Assembly: GCF_000211815.1 (NCBI RefSeq)
Contig: NZ_GL890832.1
Location: 44,475 to 108,474 of the forward strand
Length of the DNA stretch: 64,000 bases
Source: Moorena producens 3L
GTDB taxonomy: Bacteria > Cyanobacteriota > Cyanobacteriia > Cyanobacteriales > Coleofasciculaceae
Direction: 5' to 3'
Under the pieces are notes generated by a model, which saw only the letters and a program-made list of their open reading frames with translations, ran no database searches and was not told where the DNA came from. Positions 54,302 to 63,529 of the stretch are shown here, piece after piece. Numbering within the stretch: the first letter of the stretch is position 1; the number at the start of each line of letters is the position of its first letter. The position numbers and the translations under genes were made by a program.

Positions 54302-55156
54302 TCAATCGTAATCCAGCAAAACTTTTACCCAGTTTGGTGGTCTAGGAATCGGGTTTCCTAATCGGTCGAGCATGAGTAAGGCTACAATATGCACCACGAA
54401 TAAATAAATGGCATTATTGATAATAATCATTACTACAGCCAGGGTTTGAACTAGAAATAGACTGGGCTGAAATAGCAACCCCAGCTTGAGAAACCACCAA
54501 TCCAATAATCCTGTCACCTGGGTCATCACGTAAACCCAGAGGTCTTCCCCCAATAGAATTGAGAACAACCAAAACCGAAAAAAGAAGCCTATTGTACCAA
54601 TTAGCGTACCCATGCTAATAGAAAGCAGCCAGCTAGCTCGACGTTTCCACAAAGCTCCCAGTTGCACCCCCATCAGACCATAAGGGACCAAAAAGATAAT
54701 ACTGCGAGTTACTCCCATCAGCACTGATAGTAACAACCCCGAAACCAGTGCTGCCATCCAGGATGCCCTACTGCCCCTCCTTAGGTAGACTAAAGCAATC
54801 GGCACTGGGAAAAACATTTTGAGTATTGGTCCTAGAGGAAAGTAATAATTAATCAGCCAAATCAAGCTGGCGGTACTGGCCAGAAACGCTGTTTCTACCA
54901 TGGTTATAGGTGTCTGAGGTCTAGGGTTTAGACCATTATTCAGGCTAGGGGAGTTAGCAGAAGTGGATTGTTTGTAGACTGCCCTAGGTTCCCTCTTTTC
55001 TAGTGGGTGATTTTGCTCCCCAGTTAATTGATGCCCGATCTCAGTTACATCAGCATTGCTCTTAGGGAATTCCGTTGTTGATTTTGTGGGTTTGTTTTTA
55101 GATTGGGCAAAGAGATCTTGTGAAGCCGCTTGACCATCATCAAAAGAATCACTCAT
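54302..55156 (-). CDS. DUF2232 family membrane protein
   Basis: This 284-residue protein has a disordered N-terminus (1-80) and about seven hydrophobic segments thereafter, for example TMVETAFLASTASLIWLINY and IALVYLRRGSRASWMAALVSGLLLSVLMG. DUF2232 proteins resemble the substrate-binding S components of ECF transporters and YybS, so a transport role is possible. It is on the same strand as the cobT-like gene, with 434 bases between. In some cyanobacteria the two are neighbours, which would hint at vitamin transport. ATG start. Confidence 0.85.
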   Translation of the reverse strand: MSDSFDDGQAASQDLFAQSKNKPTKSTTEFPKSNADVTEIGHQLTGEQNHPLEKREPRAVYKQSTSANSPSLNNGLNPRPQTPITMVETAFLASTASLIWLINYYFPLGPILKMFFPVPIALVYLRRGSRASWMAALVSGLLLSVLMGVTRSIIFLVPYGLMGVQLGALWKRRASWLLSISMGTLIGTIGFFFRFWLFSILLGEDLWVYVMTQVTGLLDWWFLKLGLLFQPSLFLVQTLAVVMIIINNAIYLFVVHIVALLMLDRLGNPIPRPPNWVKVLLDYD

Positions 55157-55278
55157 GCAAATTTAGTAACCTCTTGAGGAAAGGGACAGATGATAACAGA
55201 AGAGATACTGTTAAAGTACCCTTGCATCTTAGCCCATCTCAAATTTCTCCTCATTTGCAGATACCTTATATATCAAGA

Positions 55279-55986
55279 CTAGATAATCATCTTTTCGAGA
55301 GCAGGCAGATCACAGATAAAAAGGGTATCGTGATCCCGCATGATCAAGCCTTTCTTCTCCAGCTTTGTCAGGACTCGTGTGACCGTCTCCCGCGCCAATC
55401 CACTGAGGCTACTTATCTCTCGATGAGGTAAGTTAGGAATCTCAGTTCCTCTTTGTTTCAATTTGCCTTGTCCTTCAGCTAGAAACAACAAGGTGTCTGC
55501 CACTCGTGAGGTACTATCTGACTCCCGCAAGCGTAGGCGTCGGTTAACCTGACGCAGACGCTTTGCCATCAACTGAGCTAAGTGGACACCAGCCAAAGGT
55601 TCCGTATGAATTAACTGGGTAAAATCCTGAGCGGGTATACTACCAATGGTTGTAGGGGTTAAGGTAATCACATCTGTTGAACGAGGTACTTCTTCTAAGG
55701 CTGCCATTTCACCAAAGATTTCTCCTTTCCCAAGAATATTGAGGGTCACCTCCTTCCCATCCAGGTTATAGGTGCGAATCTTTGCCCAACCATCTAAGAT
55801 GAAATAGACAGACCCCCCCCAGTCATTCTCAAGTAAAATCACTCGATTTGCAGGATGGCTACGGGTAACCATATTAATAATGGCTTTTTTGACACTAGAA
55901 TCTGGTAAGCCAGCAAAAAAAGGAGTGCTAGCCATCGAATCATGAACATTAGAGTTAACTTCAGATGAATTGTATCGGTCTTCCAT
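55279..55986 (-). CDS. Crp/Fnr family transcriptional regulator
   Basis: This 235-residue protein has a cyclic-nucleotide-binding fold with FFAGLPDSSVKKAI, FILDGWAKIRTYNLDGKEVTLNILGKG and the phosphate-binding cassette GEIFGEMAALEEVPRSTDV. The RS pair matches the cAMP-binding Arg-Ser of CRP. The C-terminal winged helix has IPNLPHREISSLSGLARETVTRVLTKLEKKGLI (recognition helix ETVTRVL). No Cys for an Fe-S cluster is seen. It probably responds to cAMP or a related signal. An adenylate cyclase is encoded elsewhere in the window. Start ATG at 55986. It runs in the same direction as the DUF2232 gene, 122 bases upstream. Confidence 0.9.
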   Translation of the reverse strand: MEDRYNSSEVNSNVHDSMASTPFFAGLPDSSVKKAIINMVTRSHPANRVILLENDWGGSVYFILDGWAKIRTYNLDGKEVTLNILGKGEIFGEMAALEEVPRSTDVITLTPTTIGSIPAQDFTQLIHTEPLAGVHLAQLMAKRLRQVNRRLRLRESDSTSRVADTLLFLAEGQGKLKQRGTEIPNLPHREISSLSGLARETVTRVLTKLEKKGLIMRDHDTLFICDLPALEKMII

Positions 55987-56344
55987 GGGATCATGAGCGC
56001 TTCGTAAACACCTTGAATAGATAGATGATCCGCTGTCAAATCAAGTGAGTCAGGGAGTTTGCCTGTGTCAACTAAAAGAAGCCAATGAAACAGATCTGCT
56101 TAACCTCACCACCTTTGGTAGACCAACGAAAATGACTGATGTGAGTGAAATTGCCTTGACAAACAAAGATTCTACTGGAGCTAAACTACTTGCAGTGAGC
56201 TGAGGTAGGCTCATTCTGGTAGAGGGCTTGGCAATAATCACATCGGGTAAGTACAGTTATTATGCTCCATGATGAACAATTTGTAATAGTTTGGTGACTC
56301 TGGCAATTTAACATTAGACACAGGGGGTTGACTCTCACTCCTGT
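55987..56344. other. Divergent intergenic region, no gene seen
   Basis: Promoter region between the Crp/Fnr gene (leftward) and the coiled-coil gene (rightward). No obvious CRP-type palindrome (TGTGA-N6-TCACA) is visible. Confidence 0.5.
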
Positions 56345-57625
56345 ATGACTCAATTTGTTCTCGTCAAGGGTTTCAAAGTGACTGCTCAAACCGACATTCA
56401 ATCTCTGATTGCTGATATTGACCACATCCTCCATAAGCCTGACTTTCCTCTACCATGGTTCAAGTCTGGTGACCTAGCGGCTGCACACCAGGTTTTGCGG
56501 AAAGTTCGTAGCTACCTAGTTTCCCAACAGCAAAAACTAGGGGTAGAATCGGACAATACAAGTACTACAGTAACCCCATCTCAGACGGGAGTACCCACAT
56601 CTGTTCAGGAGGAAGTGCAGCAAATCCTGCAAGCGGTTAATCAAGAAATGAACCATCTACGTACCGATTTGACGAAACCATGGCAGGTAGAGTTGGAGGC
56701 TCTACAGCAACAGCGGGAGTCTCTGGTACGAGAAATTCAGCGTTTGGAGAGTACCAAGCAGCAGCTGGATTACTATACCAAACAACAAACTGCAAATGTG
56801 CAGATTGCTTCAGAGTTCTCACAAGGGCTAATCAACCGCCTTGTCGAAAGCTTGACGCAAAAGCTATCTCAAATTTTAGCGAATTGGGAAGCTCACTTAA
56901 AACAGAATCCCACTAGTGATGACTCAATCAACCGATTGCCTTCAAATCAGGACGAGATTGTTGCTGTAGTCCAAAGACAAAAGGTGATTGAGCAACTACA
57001 GCAGCTTCAAAAACAATCTGATCAACTCATACAGAATATAGATGTTAACCAGCGGTTGATTTTTGAGACCCTACACAGAGATCTTCAAGGTTACCAGGAG
57101 TCTTTATCTCAGGAACTTGAAAAAATGCACAGCTTAGGCATGCAGGGAGAAATGTTTTTTGCTGCCTTTGTGAATCGTCTAGCTCAGCAGTTAGGACGAG
57201 AATCTTCAAGCCTATGGTCTTCCTCACAACAACCACCGGATGTACAGGTTCAACTTGAGGATAAGGATAGCTTTCAATTACATCCGGAAACCTTATTGCA
57301 CAAAAACTCTCTGACTATGACTGAGGTGGTGTCTGACCGTTCGCGTAGCGTGGCCAAAGGCCAATCAGATTTGACTCAGGAACCAGCAATGGATTGGTCA
57401 ACAGGAGAGTTGCCTCAATCCTGGGGCATAGGATTGTCTGAAGAAAAGACACCATTGCGATCGCGTAGCGTGGCCTACGGCCAATCGCACTTAGCCGATG
57501 CTACGCCAGAGTCCCAGAAGACATCTCGGACCAATGACTCCGTTGACCATTCAGAAGTCATTGCTACTATTAATGCCTTGACAGATTTGTGTGAACAGAT
57601 GGGTGTGAATTACCTCAAGGGGTGA
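56345..57625 (+). CDS. Coiled-coil protein carrying dispersed-repeat inserts
   Basis: This 426-residue protein begins MTQFVLVKGFKVTAQTDIQSLIADIDHIL, then PLPWFKSGDLAAAHQVLRKVR, a conserved-looking N-terminal domain of about 65 residues. Long coiled coils fill about 80-270. The C-terminal 130 residues are low-complexity and have two inserted copies of the dispersed GCG-rich repeat, translated as SRSVAKGQS (DNA 57340-57366) and SRSVAYGQS (57460-57486), keeping the frame open. A short end motif (LTDLCEQMGVNYLKG) closes it. No membrane segment is seen. It diverges from the Crp/Fnr gene. Function unknown. Confidence 0.75.
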   Translation: MTQFVLVKGFKVTAQTDIQSLIADIDHILHKPDFPLPWFKSGDLAAAHQVLRKVRSYLVSQQQKLGVESDNTSTTVTPSQTGVPTSVQEEVQQILQAVNQEMNHLRTDLTKPWQVELEALQQQRESLVREIQRLESTKQQLDYYTKQQTANVQIASEFSQGLINRLVESLTQKLSQILANWEAHLKQNPTSDDSINRLPSNQDEIVAVVQRQKVIEQLQQLQKQSDQLIQNIDVNQRLIFETLHRDLQGYQESLSQELEKMHSLGMQGEMFFAAFVNRLAQQLGRESSSLWSSSQQPPDVQVQLEDKDSFQLHPETLLHKNSLTMTEVVSDRSRSVAKGQSDLTQEPAMDWSTGELPQSWGIGLSEEKTPLRSRSVAYGQSHLADATPESQKTSRTNDSVDHSEVIATINALTDLCEQMGVNYLKG

Positions 57626-58657
57626 CAAGTAGCTTTAACGTTTGAGAGGGTGTGGGGTTTTTGGGGTATGGAGTGGGGCGGGGGCACGGGATGGATCGGA
57701 ATATTCAAGAGCTTTGAGCAAAATAGTGGCTTTTGACGATGCAAGTTTCTTTCATTACAGAACAGATGTGTTCGCGCAGCGGGGCGTCAGCCCTTCGCAA
57801 TCCGTGGGACGCTCTTAAGAGACTCGGATGAAGCGCTTCTGTTCTGTTTTCGGTAAATTCTTGAAAATTACTGCCAAGCTGGCAACATGGCTAAGCTATA
57901 GCCGTGTTTACTTATCTGTGATCTTAAATCCGCTTTTATAGCCCCCTTTTAGCCCAGTCGAGAGGGAAGTTGCGGCTAGATAAGCTTGCGTTTACCTGCC
58001 TTTGACCCAAGGCTTCGCCCCGTGACTTAATTATAAAGGAGGTTTTTAACTTGGATTTGGGATCAGAAGTAGTCTTGAGGGATGTATACCTAGCATTTTA
58101 ACATCATTTTAACATCAATTGCATTATTTTAACTTCTAATCATTTCGAGTCATTTTTTGATTAGTAATAGTTAACTATTATTACCAAAATTCAGACTGGA
58201 AGTCAATTAATTCAACCCCAATTCACAATCCCTTCACGAATTCGCCGATACAATGTGAAAGTTCAGTGAAATGATACAAAATATACTACTCCTTTTTTGA
58301 CAAACCAAAATACTATGAGCAGAGGCTTCGATTAAAAATTATTAATAAGGCGGTCAATAAAAATGACTAGGTCATCTACCTATATATCAGTTACTTTTAT
58401 AAAAAAATATCTACTTTAGCGGGAACTTTTAAAGTTTTCAGCGGTCTGGTTAATAGACTATTTAGTTGACAACAAAGACTTTAGGGTTAGTGGGTGCCTA
58501 CCAAATATTTTAAAAAATGGCAGGAGACTATTCCGTAAAGTTTGGGCAAAAACTACCTAAGCAAGTTAGCTCCCTTGAGCATAACTGTTCTATCAGCCTT
58601 GGTATTTCAAGCAATTATTTCGTCGTTTAATCAACTTTAGATAACTAATAAAAAGCC
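57626..58657. other. Intergenic, about 1 kb
   Basis: No gene is supported. A 91-base hairpin (ACAGAACAGA at 57757-57766 and its complement at 57838-57847) encloses a copy of the GCG-rich dispersed repeat (GTTCGCGCAGCGGGGC). The rest (58080-58620) is AT-rich and possibly regulatory for the sugar transferase gene. Confidence 0.6.
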
Positions 58658-59353
58658 GTGATTATCTCCAAGTCTTCTGCTTATACCTCGGTTGATTCAC
58701 CAATTTGGGATAACAGAATACCCAGTTGTTTATTTCAGCAAGAGGTTCATCATTCAGCTAACAATAATATCAAGCGATTAATTGATATTATTGGAGCTTT
58801 GGTTGGATTATTAATTACCGTGAGCATCGCAATTCCCATTGCGTTCGCTATGTCGATAGTCGATCCCGGTCCATTATTTTATAGTCAGATCCGTTGTGGT
58901 CTGAATGGCAAACCCTTCCAAATCAGGAAATTCCGCTCAATGATCGTGGGTGCAGACAAACTCAAGCACTTAGTAGAAAACCAAGCTAAAGGTCATATAT
59001 TCAAAAATGAAAATGATCCCCGTATCAGTCGGATCGGAGGCTTTCTACGTCGTACCAGTCTTGATGAATTTCCCCAATTCTGGAATGTCTTGATCGGAGA
59101 TATGAGCCTAGTCGGAACTCGTCCTCCTACCTTTGATGAAGTAATGGGCTACAAGCGCCATCACTATAAGCGTTTAAGAGTTAAACCTGGAATCACCGGT
59201 GAATGGCAAGCCAATGGTCGTTCAAAGGTGACTGACTTTGAAGATGTGGTTCTTATGGACTTGGATTACCAACGTAAGTGGTCTATCGGCTACGACCTGA
59301 AGCTGATTCTGAAAACTATCATGGTAATCTTTAATAGGCATGGTGCTTATTAA
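58658..59353 (+). CDS. Undecaprenyl-phosphate sugar phosphotransferase
   Basis: This 231-residue enzyme is a PglC/WcaJ-type initiating transferase: it moves a sugar-1-phosphate to the lipid carrier. It has a single membrane segment, RLIDIIGALVGLLITVSIAIPIAFAMS (about 40-66), then DPGPLFYSQIRCGLNGKPF (Pro-Gly-Pro), KFRSMIVGADK, RTSLDEFPQFWNVLIGDMSLVGTRP with the catalytic Asp-Glu pair, and KPGITGEWQANGRS. The start codon is a GTG at 58658 since no ATG fits. It is likely to begin synthesis of an exopolysaccharide. It stands alone here. Confidence 0.9.
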   Translation: MIISKSSAYTSVDSPIWDNRIPSCLFQQEVHHSANNNIKRLIDIIGALVGLLITVSIAIPIAFAMSIVDPGPLFYSQIRCGLNGKPFQIRKFRSMIVGADKLKHLVENQAKGHIFKNENDPRISRIGGFLRRTSLDEFPQFWNVLIGDMSLVGTRPPTFDEVMGYKRHHYKRLRVKPGITGEWQANGRSKVTDFEDVVLMDLDYQRKWSIGYDLKLILKTIMVIFNRHGAY

Positions 59354-59784
59354 GATCACGTTATAAGCTCTTAACCCGATAGTACTAAATCCAGGTTGAA
59401 CAGAATGCTTAAGCTAACCCTATCTACAATGTTTGATTGAGAATGTTTGATTGAGGTGGGGTTAGCTTAAGCTAATAAACACGCATCGATAACAGATTGA
59501 TTAATTAGTGACAGGATAGTCACTCCTATTATTTTTATCAGTAAAATTAATCCTATTTTTCCAAGACTTACCGAACCTTTTTGAGAACTGCTATCAACAG
59601 ATTAATCAATAGAGAAGTGGAAGTATTGATTGGTGATTACAGTTAACTATAATCACGGAATAACAACTTCCATGGTTCCTAAGACAATAAAAATTAACAC
59701 TGATAAAATTAACGATGATTTTCTGGATTTATTCAGGGAAATCAATCTGAATTGGTGATATTTATGGTCATATTTATTTTTTAA
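59354..59784. other. Intergenic between sugar transferase and ssrA
   Basis: An inverted repeat with 14-base arms GCTTAAGCTAACCC (59407-59420) and its complement (59459-59472) encloses two copies of AATGTTTGATTGAG. It may terminate the sugar transferase transcript but has no T-run. No other gene is supported. Confidence 0.6.
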
Positions 59785-60173
59785 TGGAGCCTACGGGAAT
59801 TGAACCCGTGTCCGCCCTGGTTATTTACTTATCGCTCATTCACAGGCTTAGCCCCTTTAACCCTCGGAGCGGGGATCATCCCTTATCCCGGATGACAGGA
59901 TGCTTTGGTGAAGTCTTAGCTAGCAAACCGACCAAAGACAGCTTACTAGAGCATCCGTTGGGGTTAAGTCTATAGTCCTTAACGGAGTCAAACTACAGAC
60001 GCTCGAACCTGTTTATAGGTGTTTAGGCAACAGCAGGTGCAGCCTTACGAGCAAAAGGAACGATGTTGTTCGCAGTTACAATTTTTTTGAGTCCGGTATT
60101 TGCGAGAGAAGACTCACTCTCGACCTGAATCACGGGTCAGCTTTCACCAACACGTCGAAACCATTAAGGCCCC
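59785..60173 (-). ncRNA. ssrA: tmRNA
   Basis: This is a one-piece tmRNA of about 389 bases that rescues stalled ribosomes. The 5' end GGGGCCT pairs with the 3' AGGCTCC plus discriminator A (59785) as the acceptor stem. The 5' end has TGGTTTCGACG and the 3' T-arm is GGTTCAATTCCCGTAGGCTCC. The tag frame is 60023-60073: ANNIVPFARKAAPAVA followed by TAA, the cyanobacterial type. The 3' CCA is not encoded beyond A. A TATAAT -10 element lies at 60195-60200 upstream on the same strand. Confidence 0.96.
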
Positions 60174-60194
60174 TTGCAGTTATTTCCTTTTTCC

Positions 60195-60200
60195 ATTATA
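60195..60200 (-). promoter_or_regulatory. ssrA -10 promoter element
   Basis: On the minus strand TATAAT is followed after 21 bases by the tmRNA 5' end, leaving room for a short leader removed by RNase P. The -35 is less certain (TTGCTA, 15-base spacer). Confidence 0.55.
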
Positions 60201-60290
60201 GTCAATATTTCAAAGTAGCAACTACCAAATACGCGTGATCCTCTTGTGTGATCTTGAATTGGAAAATTTCTTTAACGCTGTTTAGCTGGG

Positions 60291-60325
60291 TAAATCCCCG
60301 CCTTCTATCAGGACGGGGATTTACG
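60291..60325. terminator. Hairpin after the nucleotidyltransferase gene
   Basis: GTAAATCCCCG and CGGGGATTTAC form an 11-base perfect stem around a 13-base loop, 8 bases from the stop of the next gene on the minus strand. It may stop transcription from reaching ssrA, or be an IS605-type end, since similar CCCCG hairpins mark such ends here. Confidence 0.5.
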
Positions 60326-60333
60326 TGAACCTT

Positions 60334-61497
60334 TTAACTCTTGCTGCTCAGGATTTCCTCGATCGCTTGTCGTTCTGCTGGTTCAGTCACAGGCAAACTC
60401 TGGCGGGTATCAGTAATCAGCCAATCTAGAGCTGCCGCCTGAACATCAATAGCCGCACCAGTCTTATCAACACAATAGCGTCCAAACACTAACTTATCCA
60501 CTAGACGTACTCCGGCTCCAAGGCGAGAATATTCAAAAATTACGCTATTCTCAACGGTTGCTCCGCTACAAATCCAGCAATTGGGACCAATCATAGTTGG
60601 TCCGATAATCTTTGCCCCATCTTCGATGTGGGTCATAGCACCAATGTAAACCGGACCTTTGATATCCACTTTGTCCCAATTTACGGCCACATTTAAACCA
60701 GTATAGATTCCGGGAGCGACTTCTTTGCCAGGAATCGGTACATTCTTGATTTCTCCGAGCAGGACACCTCGAACAGCTCGCCAGTAATCTGGCACTTTAC
60801 CAATATCAACCCACTGGAAATCCATTGGCACCGCATAGAAAGGAGCCCCCATTTCCACAAGTTTGGGAAACAGTTCGCCCCCAATATCATATTCCTGACC
60901 AGAGGGGATATATTTAAATATTTCTGGCTCAAAAATGTAAATTCCTGTGTTGATATTGGTACTGCGGGCTTCCTCAACTGAGGGTTTTTCTTGGAAAGCT
61001 TTGATTCGACCAGTTTCATCTGTAACTACGACACCGTAGCTAGAAACCTGTTCTCGTGGTACAGGTTTTGCCACTAGGGTAGCAATTGCTCCCTTTTCTT
61101 TATGGAATTTAACTGCTGCTGTCAAGTCCAGGTCAATTAGGGCATCACCACAGAGCACCACAAATGTATCATCAAAGAAGGGATAAAAGTCCTGGATCTT
61201 GCGCATGCCACCAGCTGAGCCGAGGGCTTCCCCAACCAGTTGACCATCGACAATGCGACCTTCAAAGGAATAAGCAATTTCAACGCCAAAGCGTTGCCCA
61301 TCTCGAAAATAGCTTTCAATTTCGTTAGCCAAGTGAGAGACGTTGACCACAACTTGGTCGAAGCCATGTTGTCGTAATAGTTCTAGTAAAAACTCCATTA
61401 CTGGTTTTTGCAGGATGGGAATCAATGGCTTGGGAATAGTGTAAGTGATAGGGCGAACGCGAGTTCCCTTGCCAGCTGCCAGAATCATGGCTTTCAT
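60334..61497 (-). CDS. Sugar-1-phosphate nucleotidyltransferase with LbH domain
   Basis: This 387-residue protein is of the mannose-1-phosphate guanylyltransferase/glucose-1-phosphate type. The N-terminal Rossmann-like part has MKAMILAAGKGTRVRPITYTIPKPLIP (nucleotide-binding signature) and VLCGDALIDLDL. The C-terminal part has hexapeptide repeats (VDIKGPVYIGAMTHIEDGAKIIGPTMIG), then a short helical tail. It makes an activated sugar for polysaccharide synthesis, but which base and sugar cannot be read. ATG start at 61497. Next to tmRNA on the same strand. Confidence 0.88.
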   Translation of the reverse strand: MKAMILAAGKGTRVRPITYTIPKPLIPILQKPVMEFLLELLRQHGFDQVVVNVSHLANEIESYFRDGQRFGVEIAYSFEGRIVDGQLVGEALGSAGGMRKIQDFYPFFDDTFVVLCGDALIDLDLTAAVKFHKEKGAIATLVAKPVPREQVSSYGVVVTDETGRIKAFQEKPSVEEARSTNINTGIYIFEPEIFKYIPSGQEYDIGGELFPKLVEMGAPFYAVPMDFQWVDIGKVPDYWRAVRGVLLGEIKNVPIPGKEVAPGIYTGLNVAVNWDKVDIKGPVYIGAMTHIEDGAKIIGPTMIGPNCWICSGATVENSVIFEYSRLGAGVRLVDKLVFGRYCVDKTGAAIDVQAAALDWLITDTRQSLPVTEPAERQAIEEILSSKS

Positions 61498-61767
61498 GTA
61501 TCTTTTCTCCTTAAACTAAATCCATAGAGGTTGATGTGGGCAATTGAGTACGATTCTAACTAGTCCTTGAGCTCTCACCCACGATTAGCACAAGGGACTA
61601 AAGTCCCTAACTCGTTTTCATCCCCGCTACTATTACACAGGGGCAAACAAGCTGGAATTTTCTGTAACCTATGCTTTGAGTGATGCTTTGAGTGACTCCA
61701 GCTGAGAATTCCTGGTTTCCTGACAAGGCTAGTTGATGTTACAAGCCCCTGCTTTTAAGCGTGGGGT
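61498..61767. mobile_element. Probable IS200/IS605-type end remnants
   Basis: Palindrome GGGACTAAAGTCCC (61600-61613) followed by TTTTCATCCCCGC and GGGGC resembles 12129-12175. A second hairpin CCCCTGCTTTTAAGCGTGGGG (61745-61765) stands beside the scpA stop. No transposase remains. Confidence 0.45.
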
Positions 61768-62637
61768 TCATGACTCCAATTTACGGATTTTTAGATCTTG
61801 GTAGAATTCCTCTTGGCATAACTCAACCTTAGACTGAGCAGATAACAATAGCAGTCCCCAGAAAACACTAACTCTGTCCCCTATTGGTGATTCAATAGGA
61901 GTGATTGCTGTTTCTGTGTCAGCTTTTGCCGACATCTTGGCTGTTCCCAGTTTGTCCTCCTGGTAAGAAGAACCAACGGAAGTTGATGCAACTGATGATG
62001 GGGATAACGTCCACCACTCTAACAACTGATTTAAATTCAGCCAATCTTTGTCTGCCGCTAGGTCATACCAGTAGCGGCATAGAAATTCCTCCAGCCGTGT
62101 GGCAATCTCGGTCAGGTTTTCATCGTGAGCTAGATGGGCAATACGAGCTGCCTGACTACGGGCACTAGAGCGAGTCCCTTTTTTAGGGGAAGGTAAGGGC
62201 TTTTCACCCAGTTGGACTGCCATCTCTTGCAACTGTTGAATTAGCTCTGGCAGGGTTACTGGGCGTCTTTTAGGGGGTCGGGCAGCAGAGCGACGGCGTA
62301 TATGACGTTCTAGATGGCGAGGCAAACCTCTATCTCCCCTGCCATCAATTTCCTCGGACCCATCCAGTTCTTCGGATTCCTCCAACTCCTCGGGTTCTTC
62401 TAAACGTTCCAAGGTATCGGCTTTCAGTAGAACTAGCATGGATGCCCATAGAAAAGCTTGCCCAGACTGAGACAAGTCCGTGTCACGGTATCCAAGTTCT
62501 GGATCACTGTCTAATGCCAGTGTACTTAGATAGCGGTCAATGACATCAATTACCTGAACATCCCATGGGTCAATTTCTCCCCGCTGTGCCACATCAATGA
62601 GAATAGCGATCGCTTCGGTAGCAGGTGTTGTAGTCAT
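61768..62637 (-). CDS. scpA: Segregation and condensation protein A
   Basis: ScpA, 289 residues, is the kleisin that bridges SMC dimers in chromosome condensation. The N-terminal helix AIAILIDVAQRGEIDPWDVQVIDVIDRYLSTL (about 9-40) and SQSGQAFLWASMLVLLKADTL are typical. An acidic low-complexity stretch (LEEPEELEESEELDGSEEID, about 79-98) and a basic stretch (HIRRRSAARPPKRRPVTL) follow. The C-terminal winged-helix part (VFWGLLLLSAQSKVELCQEEFYQDLKI) is present. ATG start. scpB and smc are not in the window. Confidence 0.88.
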   Translation of the reverse strand: MTTTPATEAIAILIDVAQRGEIDPWDVQVIDVIDRYLSTLALDSDPELGYRDTDLSQSGQAFLWASMLVLLKADTLERLEEPEELEESEELDGSEEIDGRGDRGLPRHLERHIRRRSAARPPKRRPVTLPELIQQLQEMAVQLGEKPLPSPKKGTRSSARSQAARIAHLAHDENLTEIATRLEEFLCRYWYDLAADKDWLNLNQLLEWWTLSPSSVASTSVGSSYQEDKLGTAKMSAKADTETAITPIESPIGDRVSVFWGLLLLSAQSKVELCQEEFYQDLKIRKLES

Positions 62638-63055
62638 CTATAGGATCAAGTCTATTGACTAATATATAGCCATGTCTTGTTCGATACTGTTGGTCAATTA
62701 ACTGACGGCAGGACTTACACAAAACTAGGCACCAAACCCTATAAGCTATAACTAGTAGGGTGACCCTACAGGTAGAGTTACTGCGGAAGTTCTTTTTGGG
62801 GTCACATCAAGTCTGGTAGCATCGGTATTGTATAATTTGGAGGGAGGACAAATAGGACAACAAAAATAAATAAGCGTAAATTTTACCTCTTAAATTTTCA
62901 CTCTTGTAGAGACATTGAATACCACCTCTGAAACAAACAGGATTGATCTGAATAGAAACCATAAATTGGCGATTTTTCCTGGTGCAATGGTAGCCTTTAT
63001 ATTCCTCTATCGGCAGTAAATTTCACTCCTCAAATAGAACAACTTACTGGCGCTT
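62638..63055. other. Intergenic, no gene seen
   Basis: About 420 bases of AT-rich DNA including a short CTAGTAGGGTGACCCTACAGG inverted word (around 62753-62773). No coding region is supported. Confidence 0.5.
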
Positions 63056-63442
63056 TTAGTCTTGTATGTACTTCTTAATAACTTCGATAGACCCACCGCC
63101 AGCGGGACAAACGCCCATAGCTTTTAGTCCAAAGCGTAGGCAGTCTAGAGCGAAGTTGCGGCAATTATTTTCTGAGATATTATAGAAGACATCCCTTTAA
63201 TGTTTGACTGCTTTATAAACTCCAAACTTAGAGTTAAGTTCGATCCCAAGATGTAAATGGTCTGGCATTACTTCCATCGCTATAATTTCTTAGTCCATGT
63301 TTGGGCAAGCTTCTCTAGTTAACTCTTTGAGCGTGCTCTCAAGGTTGCCTGTCAGAACTTTTTGTCTGTACTTAGGGCAAACTACAACAGGGTACTTACA
63401 AGAGTAAACAACATTGTTGTTAGACTTATATTGCTCAGGCAT
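63056..63442 (-). pseudogene. tnpA: IS200-type tnpA pseudogene
   Basis: The minus-strand frame reads MPEQYKSNNNVVYSCKYPVVVC, PKYRQKVLTG and MEVMPDHLHLGIE (intact HUH motif). It ends with AGGGSIEVIKKYIQD, which contains the catalytic Tyr. Two in-frame TAA codons (63290-63292 and 63197-63199) interrupt it, and the middle part does not align well with IS200. So it is dead as a protein. It is a different lineage from the tnpA at 41.9 kb, which has HVN and a MITE. Confidence 0.8.
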
Positions 63443-63529
63443 TGAATCCTATAGCGTATAGGGGAGATTCAGTTCCTTCACATTTTACCAATCCCCAATG
63501 GTAATCCTAGAATTATGGTAATCCTAGAA

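Noticed and set aside
60291..60325. A factor-independent terminator for ssrA
   Set aside because: The hairpin is upstream of ssrA, not downstream, and has no T-run. It is listed only as a possible stop for the neighbouring gene.
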